64,000 bases of DNA, taken from Prevotella sp. KH2C16 (lineage in GTDB: Bacteria; Bacteroidota; Bacteroidia; Bacteroidales; Bacteroidaceae). Location: assembly GCF_900113305.1 (NCBI RefSeq), contig NZ_FOOW01000004.1, positions 1 to 64,000 of the forward strand, read 5' to 3'. The number at the start of each line of letters is the position of its first letter. The first letter of the stretch is position 1. Shown piece after piece: positions 17,759 through 27,317 of the stretch. The notes below the pieces were generated by a model. That model saw nothing but the letters and a program-made list of their open reading frames with translations, made no database searches and had not been told where the DNA came from. The position numbers and the translations under genes were made by a program.

Positions 17759-19351
17759 CTATCTCTTGACATCCCACCAGAGCCGGGCGCCAGCAGTATC
17801 GCCGCCTCTAAGCAGACTGGCTGCGGCGTTGGTGTTCTCGCTGTTGTTGGAGTATTCTGTAGTAGGGAATTTCAGTCGGCTAATCATCTCATTGCTTGAA
17901 ACCTCCGACTGATAGTTATAAGACGCGATGCGAACCCATCCGGGATAACCGCTACGCCGCATTTCGCTCCAAGCCTCCTGCCCGTCAGGGTAGAGGGCTA
18001 TCCATTTCTGAATCATGATACGCTCAAGATTTGTATCCATACTTGCATTGGTATCCCAGGCAACAGGCAGCATGGAAAGCATGCCGCTTACATCCGTAGA
18101 ACGGTTGTTGGTCGGGTCTACATAATTGCTCTTGGGCAGGCTTTCTGTATTGTTAATATATGAATCTGCGCCAGAGACATTTGCAGAAGCAAAGGAAGTG
18201 CGGATGCCCGCCTCATAGTAGTTTTGTGCTGTTTCCGCACCGAGATCCCAGCGCAGTTTTGCCTCTGCCAAGAGGAAATAGGCTTCTGCGGCATGCATCC
18301 AGTTCATGTCTGAACTTTGGGAGAAGTTCGGTCGGGAGGTTACATCCTTGTAACTGTCCTTATTCGGCCGGGCCATACCGTTCCTTGCGCCGCGGTAGTC
18401 GCCGTTTTTGGCAGTAGGCTGAAAATAAGTGGAGATACGCGGGTCGTTATAGCCGTTCAGGTAGCAGTCCATGGTAGCGCTCATGTGCTCGTCGTCCCAG
18501 CTTGTGCCGATTTCCCAAAGAGGATGCCGGAAGGTGAGCGATGTGCTTTGGTGAAGGATGGCGTCGTCTGTAGCGGCTGCCATCAGGCCGTAGTCGTTGC
18601 CGATGGCAGCAGAGGCCTCGGTCTTAGCCTTGTTCTCGTCCACATTTGAAATGCGCATGGCAAGGCGCAACCGGAGTGTGTTGGCAAACTTAATCCACTT
18701 GGGAACATTACCGGAATACACATTGTCGAAGTCGGCGAGATAAGCGCTGGAGTTGGTATTGGCATATTCACTCAAGACATTGATGGCCTCGCCAAGTTCT
18801 TCGAAAAACTTATAGTAGACATCTTTCTGGTTGTCATAAGGAATCTTAACCGCAGTACCGAACTTGCTGTATGGAATAGGGCCATACATATCGGTGATGC
18901 GGTGCATGCCGAAAACCTTGACGATTGTTGCCATGGCACGGGCGGGAGATGTAGCATCTGTAGCATCATAGATGGATTTCCACGGTTGCATGATTTTCTC
19001 GTACGCATCGTTGAACGGTGCATTATACCATCCTTGGTAGAGGGCATAATGGTCATTGTTATAAGTAGTATAGCCCCAAGTGGTAATCGTAGCAAAATAA
19101 CTGGCGAAGAGATCGCCTTCTAAAGCTTCTGTGATTTGGTATTCACCGCCCATGTCTTTGCCGACGATGAACACGCCTCTTTCCATCTGAGCGAAGTAGG
19201 CACCCGTGTTCAGGTTGTCTTGCTTCATTTCGTCTTCGGTTGCCTCATCTGGGTTTATGTTCCACTTCTCAAAGTTACTTGTACAAGAGCCTAACAGGCT
19301 TACCGTCAGCAGGCCGATTAAAATCATTATGTATTTTGAAATCTTTTCCAT
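17759..19351 (-). CDS. SusD-family glycan-binding lipoprotein (PUL 2)
   Basis: 530 residues, lipid Cys23 (LLGSCTSNF). Same SusD subfamily and same length as the PUL 1 protein, with HRITDMYGPIPYSKFG, LRLRLAMRIS and QEAWSEMRRSGYPGW. It would cap the SusC encoded 13 bp upstream and select the glycan. Because this PUL has its own trans-envelope signalling parts, substrate captured by this protein may also be what is sensed. Confidence 0.95.
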   Translation of the reverse strand: MEKISKYIMILIGLLTVSLLGSCTSNFEKWNINPDEATEDEMKQDNLNTGAYFAQMERGVFIVGKDMGGEYQITEALEGDLFASYFATITTWGYTTYNNDHYALYQGWYNAPFNDAYEKIMQPWKSIYDATDATSPARAMATIVKVFGMHRITDMYGPIPYSKFGTAVKIPYDNQKDVYYKFFEELGEAINVLSEYANTNSSAYLADFDNVYSGNVPKWIKFANTLRLRLAMRISNVDENKAKTEASAAIGNDYGLMAAATDDAILHQSTSLTFRHPLWEIGTSWDDEHMSATMDCYLNGYNDPRISTYFQPTAKNGDYRGARNGMARPNKDSYKDVTSRPNFSQSSDMNWMHAAEAYFLLAEAKLRWDLGAETAQNYYEAGIRTSFASANVSGADSYINNTESLPKSNYVDPTNNRSTDVSGMLSMLPVAWDTNASMDTNLERIMIQKWIALYPDGQEAWSEMRRSGYPGWVRIASYNYQSEVSSNEMISRLKFPTTEYSNNSENTNAAASLLRGGDTAGARLWWDVKR

Positions 19352-19364
19352 TTCTCTTCAGTCA

Positions 19365-22300
19365 TTAGAAATTTACTCTTGCGGAAAAACCAATGTTGCG
19401 CATGCTTGGCAGCATGAAGTAGTCCATGCCAGCAAAACCAGTTGCCGTACTTGCCGTAAGTTCCGGATCGAAAGGAGCCTTGCAGTAGAACATCAGTAGA
19501 TTGCGGCCGGTGAAGGCAACATGCAATCCTTTGACCCAAGGCACTACTTTTGTAATAGGTATATCATAGCCAAGGGAGAGTTCGGCGAGCCGCACATTAG
19601 TGGCACTATACACATACATAGAGCCGGCACCCGTACCTACCGTCTGATAATATTTCTGAACAGCCGGAACACGAGCACCATTTATCAAGACTCCACCGGC
19701 TTCGCGGTCATCGGCAGTACGACCGGAAACCCCGTAGGCATCCATCAGGCCCTGCGTGAGGGATACGACCTTTCCGCCTACACGGGCATTAATGAGAAAA
19801 CCGAGGGTAAGTCCCTTCCAGTTAAAACTGTTGCGCCAGCCCATATTGTAGAGTGGCTGGGAGTTTCCGGCATAGATATAACCGTCGCCATAAAGTCCGG
19901 CATTCTTGTCTACCATGACTTCATTGGTCTGATAGTCAACATAGATAAAGCCTTTGGCATCGGTCTTGAGGGCCGTTACATAGAGATCACCCATGGAGCC
20001 GCCTTCCGTAATCATGGTCTTTACATTGCCCAGGCTTACGAGGTCAAGGTGGTCTTGCGAAATGGTCAGGCCGTTAGGCAATGTGGTCGGAGCAAGGAGC
20101 TTGGCCACTTTATTGCGGTTAAGCGAATAGGTGAATGTGCTATTCCAGTCTACTGGTCCGAGAGACTGGTTCAGATTCAGGCTGACTTCAATACCCTTGT
20201 TGTCTATCTGACCACCATTGATATAGATAGAGCTATAGCCTGATGAGCTTGGCAATGTAGGATTGAAGAGCTGGTTATAAGTAGAAGTCTTATAGAGAGA
20301 TACATTCAAGTTCAGTTTGTTTCCCCAGAAATGGGATTCCAGACCAACTTCCCATGCCTTCGTGCGCTCTGGCTTTATATCGTTGTTGGGATATGTCGTA
20401 GAGGTTTGTGGCGTGCCAGATTCCAAGGGATAAGTCTGGTAGGGTACATAGCGACGGGGCGCATTACCGACCTCGCTGTAAGACCCGCGAAGCTTCAGGA
20501 ACGAAAGTACATTGCTTTTTAGGGCAGGAAACAAATCTGTCATGATGGCGGTGAGTCCTACAGAGGGGTAGGCCACGGCCTCGGAATCTGTGCCAGCTAG
20601 TGCAGATGCCCAGTCGATGCGTCCTGTTACATCCAGATAAAGTTTACTCTGCCAGCCTATTTGGGCGGTGGCGAAGAGCGACTGGATCTGGTCGTGGTAT
20701 CGATTCTCGTCTGGTTTCAGGCTCGGCACATTCAAGTTGTCGTAGGAGAACTTGTTGGCCACGGAGTTTAAGTTGCCTCCGAGGGAGAAGTATTTGTAAT
20801 TGACATCCTGAATGCTTGCACCGGCAGCGGCAGTAAGGGAGAAGTCGCCGAAGTACTTGTCAATGTTCAGCATGACATCGCCGTAGAGCTGGCGGGTCGT
20901 TTCGTCGTTCTTTTCGTAGAATCCATACTTCTCTGCGAAGACACCGTCGGTAGAGGCACTATACATTTTCTCGTAGAGACCGGAGGTATAGTCCATCTTT
21001 GCACGGGCACCGATGTTGATGCCCTTGGCAATATCATATGTGAGGCCACCACTAATCATGAAGCGATTCTTGTGATTGGTCAGGTTGTCGCGGTTTGTAA
21101 TCCAATAGGGATTCTGCATGCCGAGGGCCTGGTTCCCCCAGGGCCAGTACTGTGTCTTGAAGCCGCGGCTTTCGTCATACATCTCATAAAGCTGGTAGGT
21201 CTCGAGGCTGTAGCTTGGGGAAAGCAGGTAGACGGGAACTATCGGATTCATATACTGCCCTTCTGATACCATGTTGTTTTCCTTTATATTCATATACATT
21301 GCGCTCAGGTCCAGGTGCAGTTTGCCGTTGAACATGCTTGCATTGTTACGAATGGCGAAGTTATAACGGGCGAGAGTGTTGTTAAGGACGATTCCTTCTG
21401 CATTCGTAGAGCCCAGCGAGATGAAGGTCTGGTTTTTATCCGTACCGGTAGAAAGGGTTACGGAGTTGCCTACATTGTAGCCTGTCTTATAGAAGTCGAG
21501 TGGATCATAGCTGCTTTTCTTGGTCAGTTTGGATCCCCAACTCTGGAATTCTCCCAGGGCTGCCCCGTATGTATTCTGGAACTCTGGAGTGATGAATGGC
21601 TCAAAGAAGCTTGTGTTGTTGGCATAGGTAATATTGGTGCGACCTTCCTCGCCACGCCTCGTTTTGATCATGATGACGCCGTTTTGGGCCTCGCTGCCAT
21701 AGAGGGCGGAGGCTGCGGCGCCGGAAAGTACCGACATGCTCTCGATATCCTCGGGATTAATCATGGATATGCCGTCGCCAGATTGTCCCTGCCCTGAAAA
21801 GTAGTCAGAAGGTTGTGTGGTCTGGAGTGAAGGCATCGGAATGCCGTCGATGACATAGAGGGCATTGTTATTATTGCTGATAGACTTGGCTCCTCGCATG
21901 ACGACCTTGACACCTCCGCCGATACCAGAAGATGAAGAGTTTATTTGCACGCCGGCTACCTTGCCCGCCAGCGAGTTCATCAGGTTGGCGTCCTTTACGC
22001 CCGTGATTTCACCCCCGTCAATCTGTTGTACATTATACGATAGCGCCTTGGCCTCTTTCTGGATGCCGAGAGCGGTAACGACGACTTCGTTGAGCAGTTT
22101 TTCGTCCTGAGACATGCTGACTACGACACCATTCTGGGCACTTACCACCTTTGCCGTGTAGCCTATATAGGAAATCTCAAGCTTGCTGCCTTCCGGGGCG
22201 GGGATGGTGAAGTTACCATCAAGATTGGTAACCGTTGCCTCATTAGAGTCCTTTACCCTGACAGTAGCACCTATTACCGGCTCCCCTGCCTCGTCGAGAA

Positions 22301-22667
22301 CCTGACCTTTTATGACCCTTTTAGCCCCGGCCGTATTCTGTTGTTGTAAAATGGGCTTCGTGCCGACCTTGTGTATGATAATCATCCTGTTGTCAATCTC
22401 ATAGCTGAGATTGCTTCCCAAGACCTGATCCAATACTTCGCGGACAGGGGTTGAGCGGAAGGTCGCGGTAACTTTCCGATTCGCATTGACTTCATCCACT
22501 TTGTAGATGACAGACATCTTAGTTTGTCGTTCCACCTCTTTCAGGACATTCTTCAGACTCTCATTCTGAAACTGCTTGGTAACAGTCTGAGCGTTCACAT
22601 CGAATGATCCGAAAGATAGCACCACGAAAAGAAAGACTCTTAGCAATTTGCTTTGCTTTGCTTTCAT
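19365..22667 (-). CDS. SusC-family TonB-dependent transporter with STN signalling domain (PUL 2)
   Basis: 1100 residues, about 64 longer than the PUL 1 and PUL 4 transporters. The extra part is an N-terminal STN (secretin/TonB short N-terminal) domain, about residues 27-97 (FQNESLKNVLKEVERQTKMSVIYK ... IDNRMIIIHK). STN domains of transporters contact an anti-sigma protein in the periplasm, which fits the FecR gene directly upstream. A carboxypeptidase-regulatory-like domain (about 118-195), plug and barrel follow, ending in SARVNF. So this transporter should both import glycan and report its presence. fecR is 112 bp upstream, and the shared leader nonamer lies between them. Confidence 0.96.
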   Translation of the reverse strand: MKAKQSKLLRVFLFVVLSFGSFDVNAQTVTKQFQNESLKNVLKEVERQTKMSVIYKVDEVNANRKVTATFRSTPVREVLDQVLGSNLSYEIDNRMIIIHKVGTKPILQQQNTAGAKRVIKGQVLDEAGEPVIGATVRVKDSNEATVTNLDGNFTIPAPEGSKLEISYIGYTAKVVSAQNGVVVSMSQDEKLLNEVVVTALGIQKEAKALSYNVQQIDGGEITGVKDANLMNSLAGKVAGVQINSSSSGIGGGVKVVMRGAKSISNNNNALYVIDGIPMPSLQTTQPSDYFSGQGQSGDGISMINPEDIESMSVLSGAAASALYGSEAQNGVIMIKTRRGEEGRTNITYANNTSFFEPFITPEFQNTYGAALGEFQSWGSKLTKKSSYDPLDFYKTGYNVGNSVTLSTGTDKNQTFISLGSTNAEGIVLNNTLARYNFAIRNNASMFNGKLHLDLSAMYMNIKENNMVSEGQYMNPIVPVYLLSPSYSLETYQLYEMYDESRGFKTQYWPWGNQALGMQNPYWITNRDNLTNHKNRFMISGGLTYDIAKGINIGARAKMDYTSGLYEKMYSASTDGVFAEKYGFYEKNDETTRQLYGDVMLNIDKYFGDFSLTAAAGASIQDVNYKYFSLGGNLNSVANKFSYDNLNVPSLKPDENRYHDQIQSLFATAQIGWQSKLYLDVTGRIDWASALAGTDSEAVAYPSVGLTAIMTDLFPALKSNVLSFLKLRGSYSEVGNAPRRYVPYQTYPLESGTPQTSTTYPNNDIKPERTKAWEVGLESHFWGNKLNLNVSLYKTSTYNQLFNPTLPSSSGYSSIYINGGQIDNKGIEVSLNLNQSLGPVDWNSTFTYSLNRNKVAKLLAPTTLPNGLTISQDHLDLVSLGNVKTMITEGGSMGDLYVTALKTDAKGFIYVDYQTNEVMVDKNAGLYGDGYIYAGNSQPLYNMGWRNSFNWKGLTLGFLINARVGGKVVSLTQGLMDAYGVSGRTADDREAGGVLINGARVPAVQKYYQTVGTGAGSMYVYSATNVRLAELSLGYDIPITKVVPWVKGLHVAFTGRNLLMFYCKAPFDPELTASTATGFAGMDYFMLPSMRNIGFSARVNF

Positions 22668-22687
22668 TGTGTTTTACTGTTTGTTAA

Positions 22688-22698
22688 AGTTAGACTTT
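22688..22698 (-). promoter_or_regulatory. Conserved leader motif, PUL 2 copy
   Basis: AAGTCTAACTT on the minus strand, 21 nt before susC, carries the nonamer GTCTAACTT found before the susC genes of PUL 1 and PUL 4. Here it is in the fecR-susC gap, where no classical promoter could be seen. Confidence 0.5.
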
Positions 22699-22779
22699 TT
22701 ATGATTAGTAGTTCTTTTTGTTATTGGGGCAGGTGCCTGGTTCTACTGTCCATACCAGTCATGGACGAGGGTTGGCAGG

Positions 22780-23748
22780 TTATTCTGCCATGTAGATGTC
22801 CTTGCCATTGCGCGTAACCTTCATGTCGGTGATGCGTTGGAGGGCGACGAGTACTTCGTCAATGGTTTCCTTATTGCGTAGGGATATGGAGAGCTTGGTA
22901 GTCTTCAAATCATTGGATAGAATATGGATTCTGACGGCATATTGTCTTGACAGAATCTTGGTGAATTCTTCGAGAGTGATTTCATCGAAGTCGGTCATGT
23001 TCCTGATCCATGCGTGTGAGTCATTGCTGAAGTTGGTCTTGATAAGAGCACCGGTAGAGGTATTAAGGGTAACCATCTCTCCCGGCTGCATCATGAGCCG
23101 GTCGTTGCCGGCGTCAATCAGCACGGAACCTTCCAACAGGGAAGTCCTGATGAACGGGTCGTCCTTGTAGGCCGAAACATCGAAGTGGGTGCCTTTTACC
23201 ACTACATCATATCCACGGGTCTTCACCACGAATCGGGAACCACTTTCTTTCTTCGCAACTTCAAAATATCCTTCGCCTTCAAGTTTCACTTCGCGATTAT
23301 TGTTGTCGAACTGCGAGGTGTATTTGAGGGTGGAGCCGGCGTTTAGCCATACTTTCGACCCGTCGGGCAGGGTAAGTTCGCTCTTGCTGCCCATTGGGGT
23401 CGTGAGGGCAAACTCATGGCCAGGCAAGTTGTCGATGAGCTGCCAGGTAGAAAAGGCGGTAATCATGACCAAGGCTACTACTGCCGCCGCAATGGCAATG
23501 CGGTGCCGCAAGGTCAAAACCACAACAGACTTGGCCTTTGCTTCAATGGTGTTTGAAGCAAAGTGTAGCCAAGCCCGTTCGGTTTCTGCATGAGCAGTTT
23601 GTTGCTCTTTCCACTCTGTTTCCCAACGATGGAAAAGAGCGCGCTGGTCATCACCTTGTTCTATAAATTCGAATAGGGCATTCTCTTCGTCTCGGGTTAT
23701 CTTACCTTCAAAATAACGGGTGGCCAGCTGTTTCGCATTCTTAAGCAT
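22780..23748 (-). CDS. FecR-family anti-sigma factor
   Basis: 322 residues. The cytoplasmic N-terminal part (1-80) would hold the sigma factor, one membrane segment follows (about 84-106, IAIAAAVVALVMITAFSTW), then the periplasmic FecR domain (about 115-210, TTPMGSKSELTLPDGSKVWLNAGSTLKY and GEGYFEVAK) and a DUF4974 domain (about 245-318) that receives the signal from the STN of SusC. When glycan engages the transporter the sigma factor is released. The gene sits 112 bp before the STN-bearing susC. The usual neighbouring sigma gene is missing here; the only candidate in view is at 26149 on the other strand. Confidence 0.93.
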   Translation of the reverse strand: MLKNAKQLATRYFEGKITRDEENALFEFIEQGDDQRALFHRWETEWKEQQTAHAETERAWLHFASNTIEAKAKSVVVLTLRHRIAIAAAVVALVMITAFSTWQLIDNLPGHEFALTTPMGSKSELTLPDGSKVWLNAGSTLKYTSQFDNNNREVKLEGEGYFEVAKKESGSRFVVKTRGYDVVVKGTHFDVSAYKDDPFIRTSLLEGSVLIDAGNDRLMMQPGEMVTLNTSTGALIKTNFSNDSHAWIRNMTDFDEITLEEFTKILSRQYAVRIHILSNDLKTTKLSISLRNKETIDEVLVALQRITDMKVTRNGKDIYMAE

Positions 23749-24029
23749 ATATTATATCTCTATCAAACTATTGATAAACCAACTTAAACTATTGATAAAA
23801 CAACTGAAAAAAGATATACCCACCTCTTCTTAGTGTGTTTTCTTCATTATTTGGTGAAAAAAACAAAGATGCTGAAAGCGGAAAAGCATGGTGAAAAGAG
23901 AAAAATTATGTGGAAAACAAAACGAATTTGCAGATTAATTCCTACCTTTGTAGAGATTTCTTTAGGGTAGGCGTGGAATCTTTTGCGAAAAGGCAGGAGC
24001 TGTCCGGAACCTCTTAAAAGTAGATATTT

Positions 24030-25154
24030 ATGAAAGTAAAAGGAATAACCCAGATTGTTTTATGGCTCGCATGCTCTGCGTTGTTATTTTCATCATGCAT
24101 CAAGAACGAGGCTGAAAATGCTGAGGCTGATATCTTGACATGTGTCGTAAGCGGAGACCTGCTCATCCGAGAGCCTGTTATCACAAACACAGAAGTAAAA
24201 TTGTATGTCAATGGATGGGAAGACCTGACGAGCGTAGCGCCAACTTTCACGCTGACCGAGGGAGCTCGGATAGAGCCGGCCAATGGCACGCCGAGAGACT
24301 TTACTACACCGCAGACCTACACGGTTACCTCTCAGGACGGCCAGTGGAAGAAGACCTACACGGTCTCGTTCATCTCGGAAGACCTGGCCACGGAATATCA
24401 TTTCGAGAACATCAAGTTCTATGAATACGCAGATGGAGACGATCCGTCAGTAGAGCCTCGGAGGTTCTTTCATATCTTTTACGACCAGACCTTGGAAGGA
24501 AAAGAGATGACTTGGGGAAGCGGAAATGCTGGATTCATGATTACTAACAGCACCGCGCCTGCCACTGATTATCCTACCAGTCAGGCAGAAGATGGATACG
24601 AGGGCAAGTGCGCCAAGCTCGTTACACGCTCCACGGGCAGTTTCGGAATCTTGATGAGGGCTCCCTTGGCCGCAGGAAATCTCTTTATCGGCGACTTTCA
24701 GATTAACCTAACCGACATGGCCAAGTCCACTCACTTTGGAGCACCATTCCGGAAGGTACCGCAGGCCATCGACGGCTATTATAAATATAAGGCTGGTGAG
24801 AAGTATATAAATAAGAATAACGCGGAGGTACCCGGCAAGAAGGATATCTTCGATATTTACGCCGTGATGTATGAGGTTACCGATGATGTGCCTTATCTTG
24901 ACGGAACCAACATCAAGACTCACGAAAACATCATAATGATGGCTCAGGTGGAGGACCGTAGGGAGACGGATGACTGGACTCATTTCTTCGCGAAGTTTAA
25001 GTTGCAGGATGGCAAGGTGATTGATGAAGATAAACTGCGCAACGGCAAATACAACCTCGCCATCGTTATGTCGTCAAGTGCCGAGGGGGCTTATTTTAAT
25101 GGGGCTGTAGGCAGCACGCTGTATGTTGATGAAGTAAATCTGTATTATGAATAG
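24030..25154 (+). CDS. PCMD-domain lipoprotein
   Basis: 374 residues with a lipoprotein signal ending in FSSCIKNE (lipid Cys near residue 23). A beta-sandwich region (about 30-120, including TYTVTSQDGQWKKTYTVSF) precedes a PCMD (putative carbohydrate metabolism) domain, about residues 125-374: FYDQTLEGKEMTWGSGNAGF, GKCAKLVTRSTGSFG and a C-terminal STLYVDEVNLYYE. The family is linked to glycan loci but its biochemical role is unknown; carbohydrate binding at the surface is plausible. It is divergent from fecR and overlaps the next gene by 8 bp, so the two are co-translated. A TACCTTTG box is upstream at 23943-23950, without a clear -33 partner. Confidence 0.85.
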   Translation: MKVKGITQIVLWLACSALLFSSCIKNEAENAEADILTCVVSGDLLIREPVITNTEVKLYVNGWEDLTSVAPTFTLTEGARIEPANGTPRDFTTPQTYTVTSQDGQWKKTYTVSFISEDLATEYHFENIKFYEYADGDDPSVEPRRFFHIFYDQTLEGKEMTWGSGNAGFMITNSTAPATDYPTSQAEDGYEGKCAKLVTRSTGSFGILMRAPLAAGNLFIGDFQINLTDMAKSTHFGAPFRKVPQAIDGYYKYKAGEKYINKNNAEVPGKKDIFDIYAVMYEVTDDVPYLDGTNIKTHENIIMMAQVEDRRETDDWTHFFAKFKLQDGKVIDEDKLRNGKYNLAIVMSSSAEGAYFNGAVGSTLYVDEVNLYYE

Positions 25155-25947
25155 AATCATGTTGATGAAGATATGTTCCAAGAGCCTTGTGGCAATGGCT
25201 CTGAGTATGTTGCCGGCTATGGCTATGGCTCAGCAGGATAGAACCCAGACCCTGCGTGAGTCGGAAGAGAAAGGCTGGGAGTATGAGGTGAAGGCTGGCG
25301 TGAATCTGGGTGGAGCCTCGCCGCTGCCGCTGCCTGAAGAGATTCGTGAGATTACCAGCTACAGCCCGAGGCTGAACGGAGTGATAGAAGCTGCCGTTAC
25401 CAAATGGCTCGGGCACGACAGGGTCTGGGGACTTTCCACGGGTCTGCGCATCGAGGAGAAGGGCATGATCACGGGGGCAAGGGTCAAGAACTATAGTACG
25501 GAGATACTGAACGACGGCAGCAGGGTAGCCGGTCGTTGGACGGGACATGTGAAGACGGATTATAACAGCACATTCCTTACCCTGCCCGTAATGGGGAATT
25601 ATAAATTCAATGACTGCTGGAAGGTGCGGGCAGGCATGTATTTCTCCTATCGCATAGACGGCGAGTTCTCAGGAGTTGTAAGCGACGGCTACCTTCGCGA
25701 GGGAAATCCCACGGGCGAAAAGGCAGAGTTTGCCGACGGAAAGACGGCTACTTACGATTTCAGTTCCGATCTCTGTCGCCTGCAATACGGCGCACAGGTG
25801 GGGGCTACATGGAGAGCCTTCAGCCATTTCACGGTCAATGCCGACCTTACCTGGGCCTTCAGCGACATTTTCAAGAGCAGTTTCAAGACCGTTACCTTCA
25901 ATATGTATTCCATTTATCTTAACCTGGGTTTCGGATACAAGTTTTAA
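25147..25947 (+). CDS. PorT-family outer-membrane beta-barrel protein
   Basis: 266 residues, signal peptide ending AMAMAQ. The mature protein shows a small outer-membrane barrel of the OMP_b-brl_2 (PorT-like) type: alternating strands such as WEYEVKAGVNLGG, TFLTLPVMGNYKF, WKVRAGMYFSYRI, and a C-terminal NLGFGYKF ending in Phe. Its start overlaps the PCMD gene by 8 bp, so the pair is probably translated together and may form one surface complex. Function is unknown. Alternative starts at codons 5 and 7 cannot be excluded. Confidence 0.85.
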   Translation: MNRIMLMKICSKSLVAMALSMLPAMAMAQQDRTQTLRESEEKGWEYEVKAGVNLGGASPLPLPEEIREITSYSPRLNGVIEAAVTKWLGHDRVWGLSTGLRIEEKGMITGARVKNYSTEILNDGSRVAGRWTGHVKTDYNSTFLTLPVMGNYKFNDCWKVRAGMYFSYRIDGEFSGVVSDGYLREGNPTGEKAEFADGKTATYDFSSDLCRLQYGAQVGATWRAFSHFTVNADLTWAFSDIFKSSFKTVTFNMYSIYLNLGFGYKF

Positions 25948-26093
25948 ATAGTTGAGGAAAATCGGGCGAGGGGCAGGCTGACGATCGGCAAGAGGCTCGT
26001 GTCTCGCTGCTTCCCAGCACCCGGAAGAGGTAACGGAAGCAAGGGATCATACGGCTCTTGCCGCCGGAAACGATTCTTTTTTCCCGTTTTTTC

Positions 26094-26124
26094 TTGCTTG
26101 GCTGTCAAAGTTTGTCTATCTTTG
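26094..26124 (+). promoter_or_regulatory. Promoter of the ECF sigma gene
   Basis: TTGC (26094-26097 region) is followed after about 19 bp by TATCTTTG (26117-26124), matching the Bacteroidales -33/-7 pattern. Transcription would begin near 26131, only 18 nt before the ATG. Confidence 0.6.
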
Positions 26125-26148
26125 CAGCCATAAGAATCTCAGCTTCCA

Positions 26149-26766
26149 ATGCGCTATTATACTGACTCTCAGATTCTGATGGACGACATTCGCGGTGGCA
26201 GGAGTGAGGCTTTTGAATATCTCTTCAAGACCTACTATCCGCGACTGCGCAACTATGCGTCGCATTTCATAGCGGATATTGATGATGCCGAAGACATTCT
26301 CCAGGACTGCTTTACCCGTCTGTGGGAGCGGAGAGAGACACTCACCTATATCTCCCTGTCGGCCCTTCTCTTTACCATGGTGCGCAATGGATGCCTGAAT
26401 TACCTGAAACACAAGTCGCTGGTGAATAACTACGAAGTGGATTTCCTGGCTCATATGAGCGGTAGTGAGCAGCTGTACAATTACGATTTCCTTGACAAGA
26501 CCGACGCCCCTCTGCTCTATGAGGAGCTGCGCAGGCAGATAGAGAAGGTGATGGAGACGCTCCCGCCCCGTTCCCGCCAGATTTTCGAGATGAGTCGTTT
26601 CGAGGGATTGAAGAACCGCGAGATAGCCGCCGAGCTCGGCATCTCTGTCAAAGTGGTGGAGAAACACATCTCGAAAGCCCTCTCCGCATTCAAGACCCAT
26701 TTCAAGAAAGGTGTTGCCACCGAGTCGCAGTATCTGCTCCTTGCATGGCTCTATACCATGATGTAG
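26149..26766 (+). CDS. ECF RNA polymerase sigma factor (Bacteroidetes expansion family)
   Basis: 205 residues. Region 2 is visible at about 25-75 (YYPRLRNYASHFIADIDDAEDILQDCFTRLWER), and region 4 with its helix-turn-helix at about 138-185 (LPPRSRQIFEMSRFEGLKNREIAAELGIS ... VEKHISKAL). Such factors are held by FecR proteins and switch on susCD-type loci. The natural partner in the window is the FecR at 22780-23748, which has no adjacent sigma gene. Here the sigma gene has its own promoter, lies 2.4 kb from fecR on the opposite strand and is separated from it by two genes, an unusual arrangement. A family A repeat follows 89 bp later. Confidence 0.92.
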   Translation: MRYYTDSQILMDDIRGGRSEAFEYLFKTYYPRLRNYASHFIADIDDAEDILQDCFTRLWERRETLTYISLSALLFTMVRNGCLNYLKHKSLVNNYEVDFLAHMSGSEQLYNYDFLDKTDAPLLYEELRRQIEKVMETLPPRSRQIFEMSRFEGLKNREIAAELGISVKVVEKHISKALSAFKTHFKKGVATESQYLLLAWLYTMM

Positions 26767-26855
26767 CCGCCTCTCCGCATGTCCGGTTGGCGTGTAACTT
26801 GCTTTTATGAAAAGAGAGGCTGGCTTTTAAGAAAACAGAAAGCAGCAAACAGAAT

Positions 26856-26920
26856 GACGAAATCGGCGAAATCGTCCCACAAAATCGGCGAGATTATCGC
26901 GCAAAATCGGCGATTTTGCC
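26856..26920. repeat. Family A 22-bp-phased array, copy 2
   Basis: 65 bp, same length as the other two copies. The core TCGGCGA occurs three times at offsets 8, 30 and 52, all in the same orientation here. It starts 89 bp after the sigma factor stop codon. Confidence 0.85.
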
Positions 26921-26980
26921 AAACCATACGGGGCTTCCCGCAGTATGGGAAGGGCTCACTTGATAAATCAAGGGAGAAAA

Positions 26981-27085
26981 CAAGCGGGGTTATACAGGCA
27001 AATCCCATCGGGGTTACACCCTTGACAAGGGCACCAGACACACCTAAATGATGTTCTGGAATGCACAACCCCATCGGGGTTACGC
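26981..27085. repeat. Three direct repeats with core CGGGGTTAC
   Basis: CAAGCGGGGTTATAC (26981), CCATCGGGGTTACAC (about 27005) and CCATCGGGGTTACGC (about 27071). The second and third are preceded by CC, giving a small CCCC-ATC-GGGG type stem. Spacing is irregular (about 24 and 66 bp). The origin is unknown, perhaps remains of a small mobile repeat. Confidence 0.5.
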
Positions 27086-27178
27086 CATTGCCTGCAATAC
27101 ATTCCCTTTCCGTTGGTTTTCTACTGGCCCGTGAGAAGCGGCGGGCAACTCCCTTTCAAGTAGCATCCGGAATAAAAC

Positions 27179-27208
27179 AGGGCTGCCTCCCCCGCGGGAG
27201 GCAGCCCT
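27179..27208 (-). terminator. Terminator of the 27.3-33.2 kb locus
   Basis: Thirteen-base arms AGGGCTGCCTCCC / GGGAGGCAGCCCT around a four-base loop, followed on the minus strand by GTTTTATT. A strong intrinsic terminator 109 bp beyond the last gene. Confidence 0.85.
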
Positions 27209-27317
27209 ATATTGTATCGCATGCAAGTTTCTATAAAATGCCCTTGCGAAGCCATCACGACCGGCAAGGGCTGTGGTTAATTTACATACGAGAGAGAAAT
27301 CTCGGTTATGAGACCCT

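Larger units (their letters stand above)
26767..27317. other. Intergenic region with two repeat types
   Basis: Holds family A array copy 2, three direct repeats around CGGGGTTAC and the terminator of the 27.3-33.2 kb locus. A few short open frames exist but none resembles a gene. Confidence 0.7.

Noticed and set aside
17728..17772. N-terminal extension of the PUL 2 GH18 into susD
   Set aside because: The lipoprotein signal starts at the ATG at 17727, and the extension has no signal-like character.
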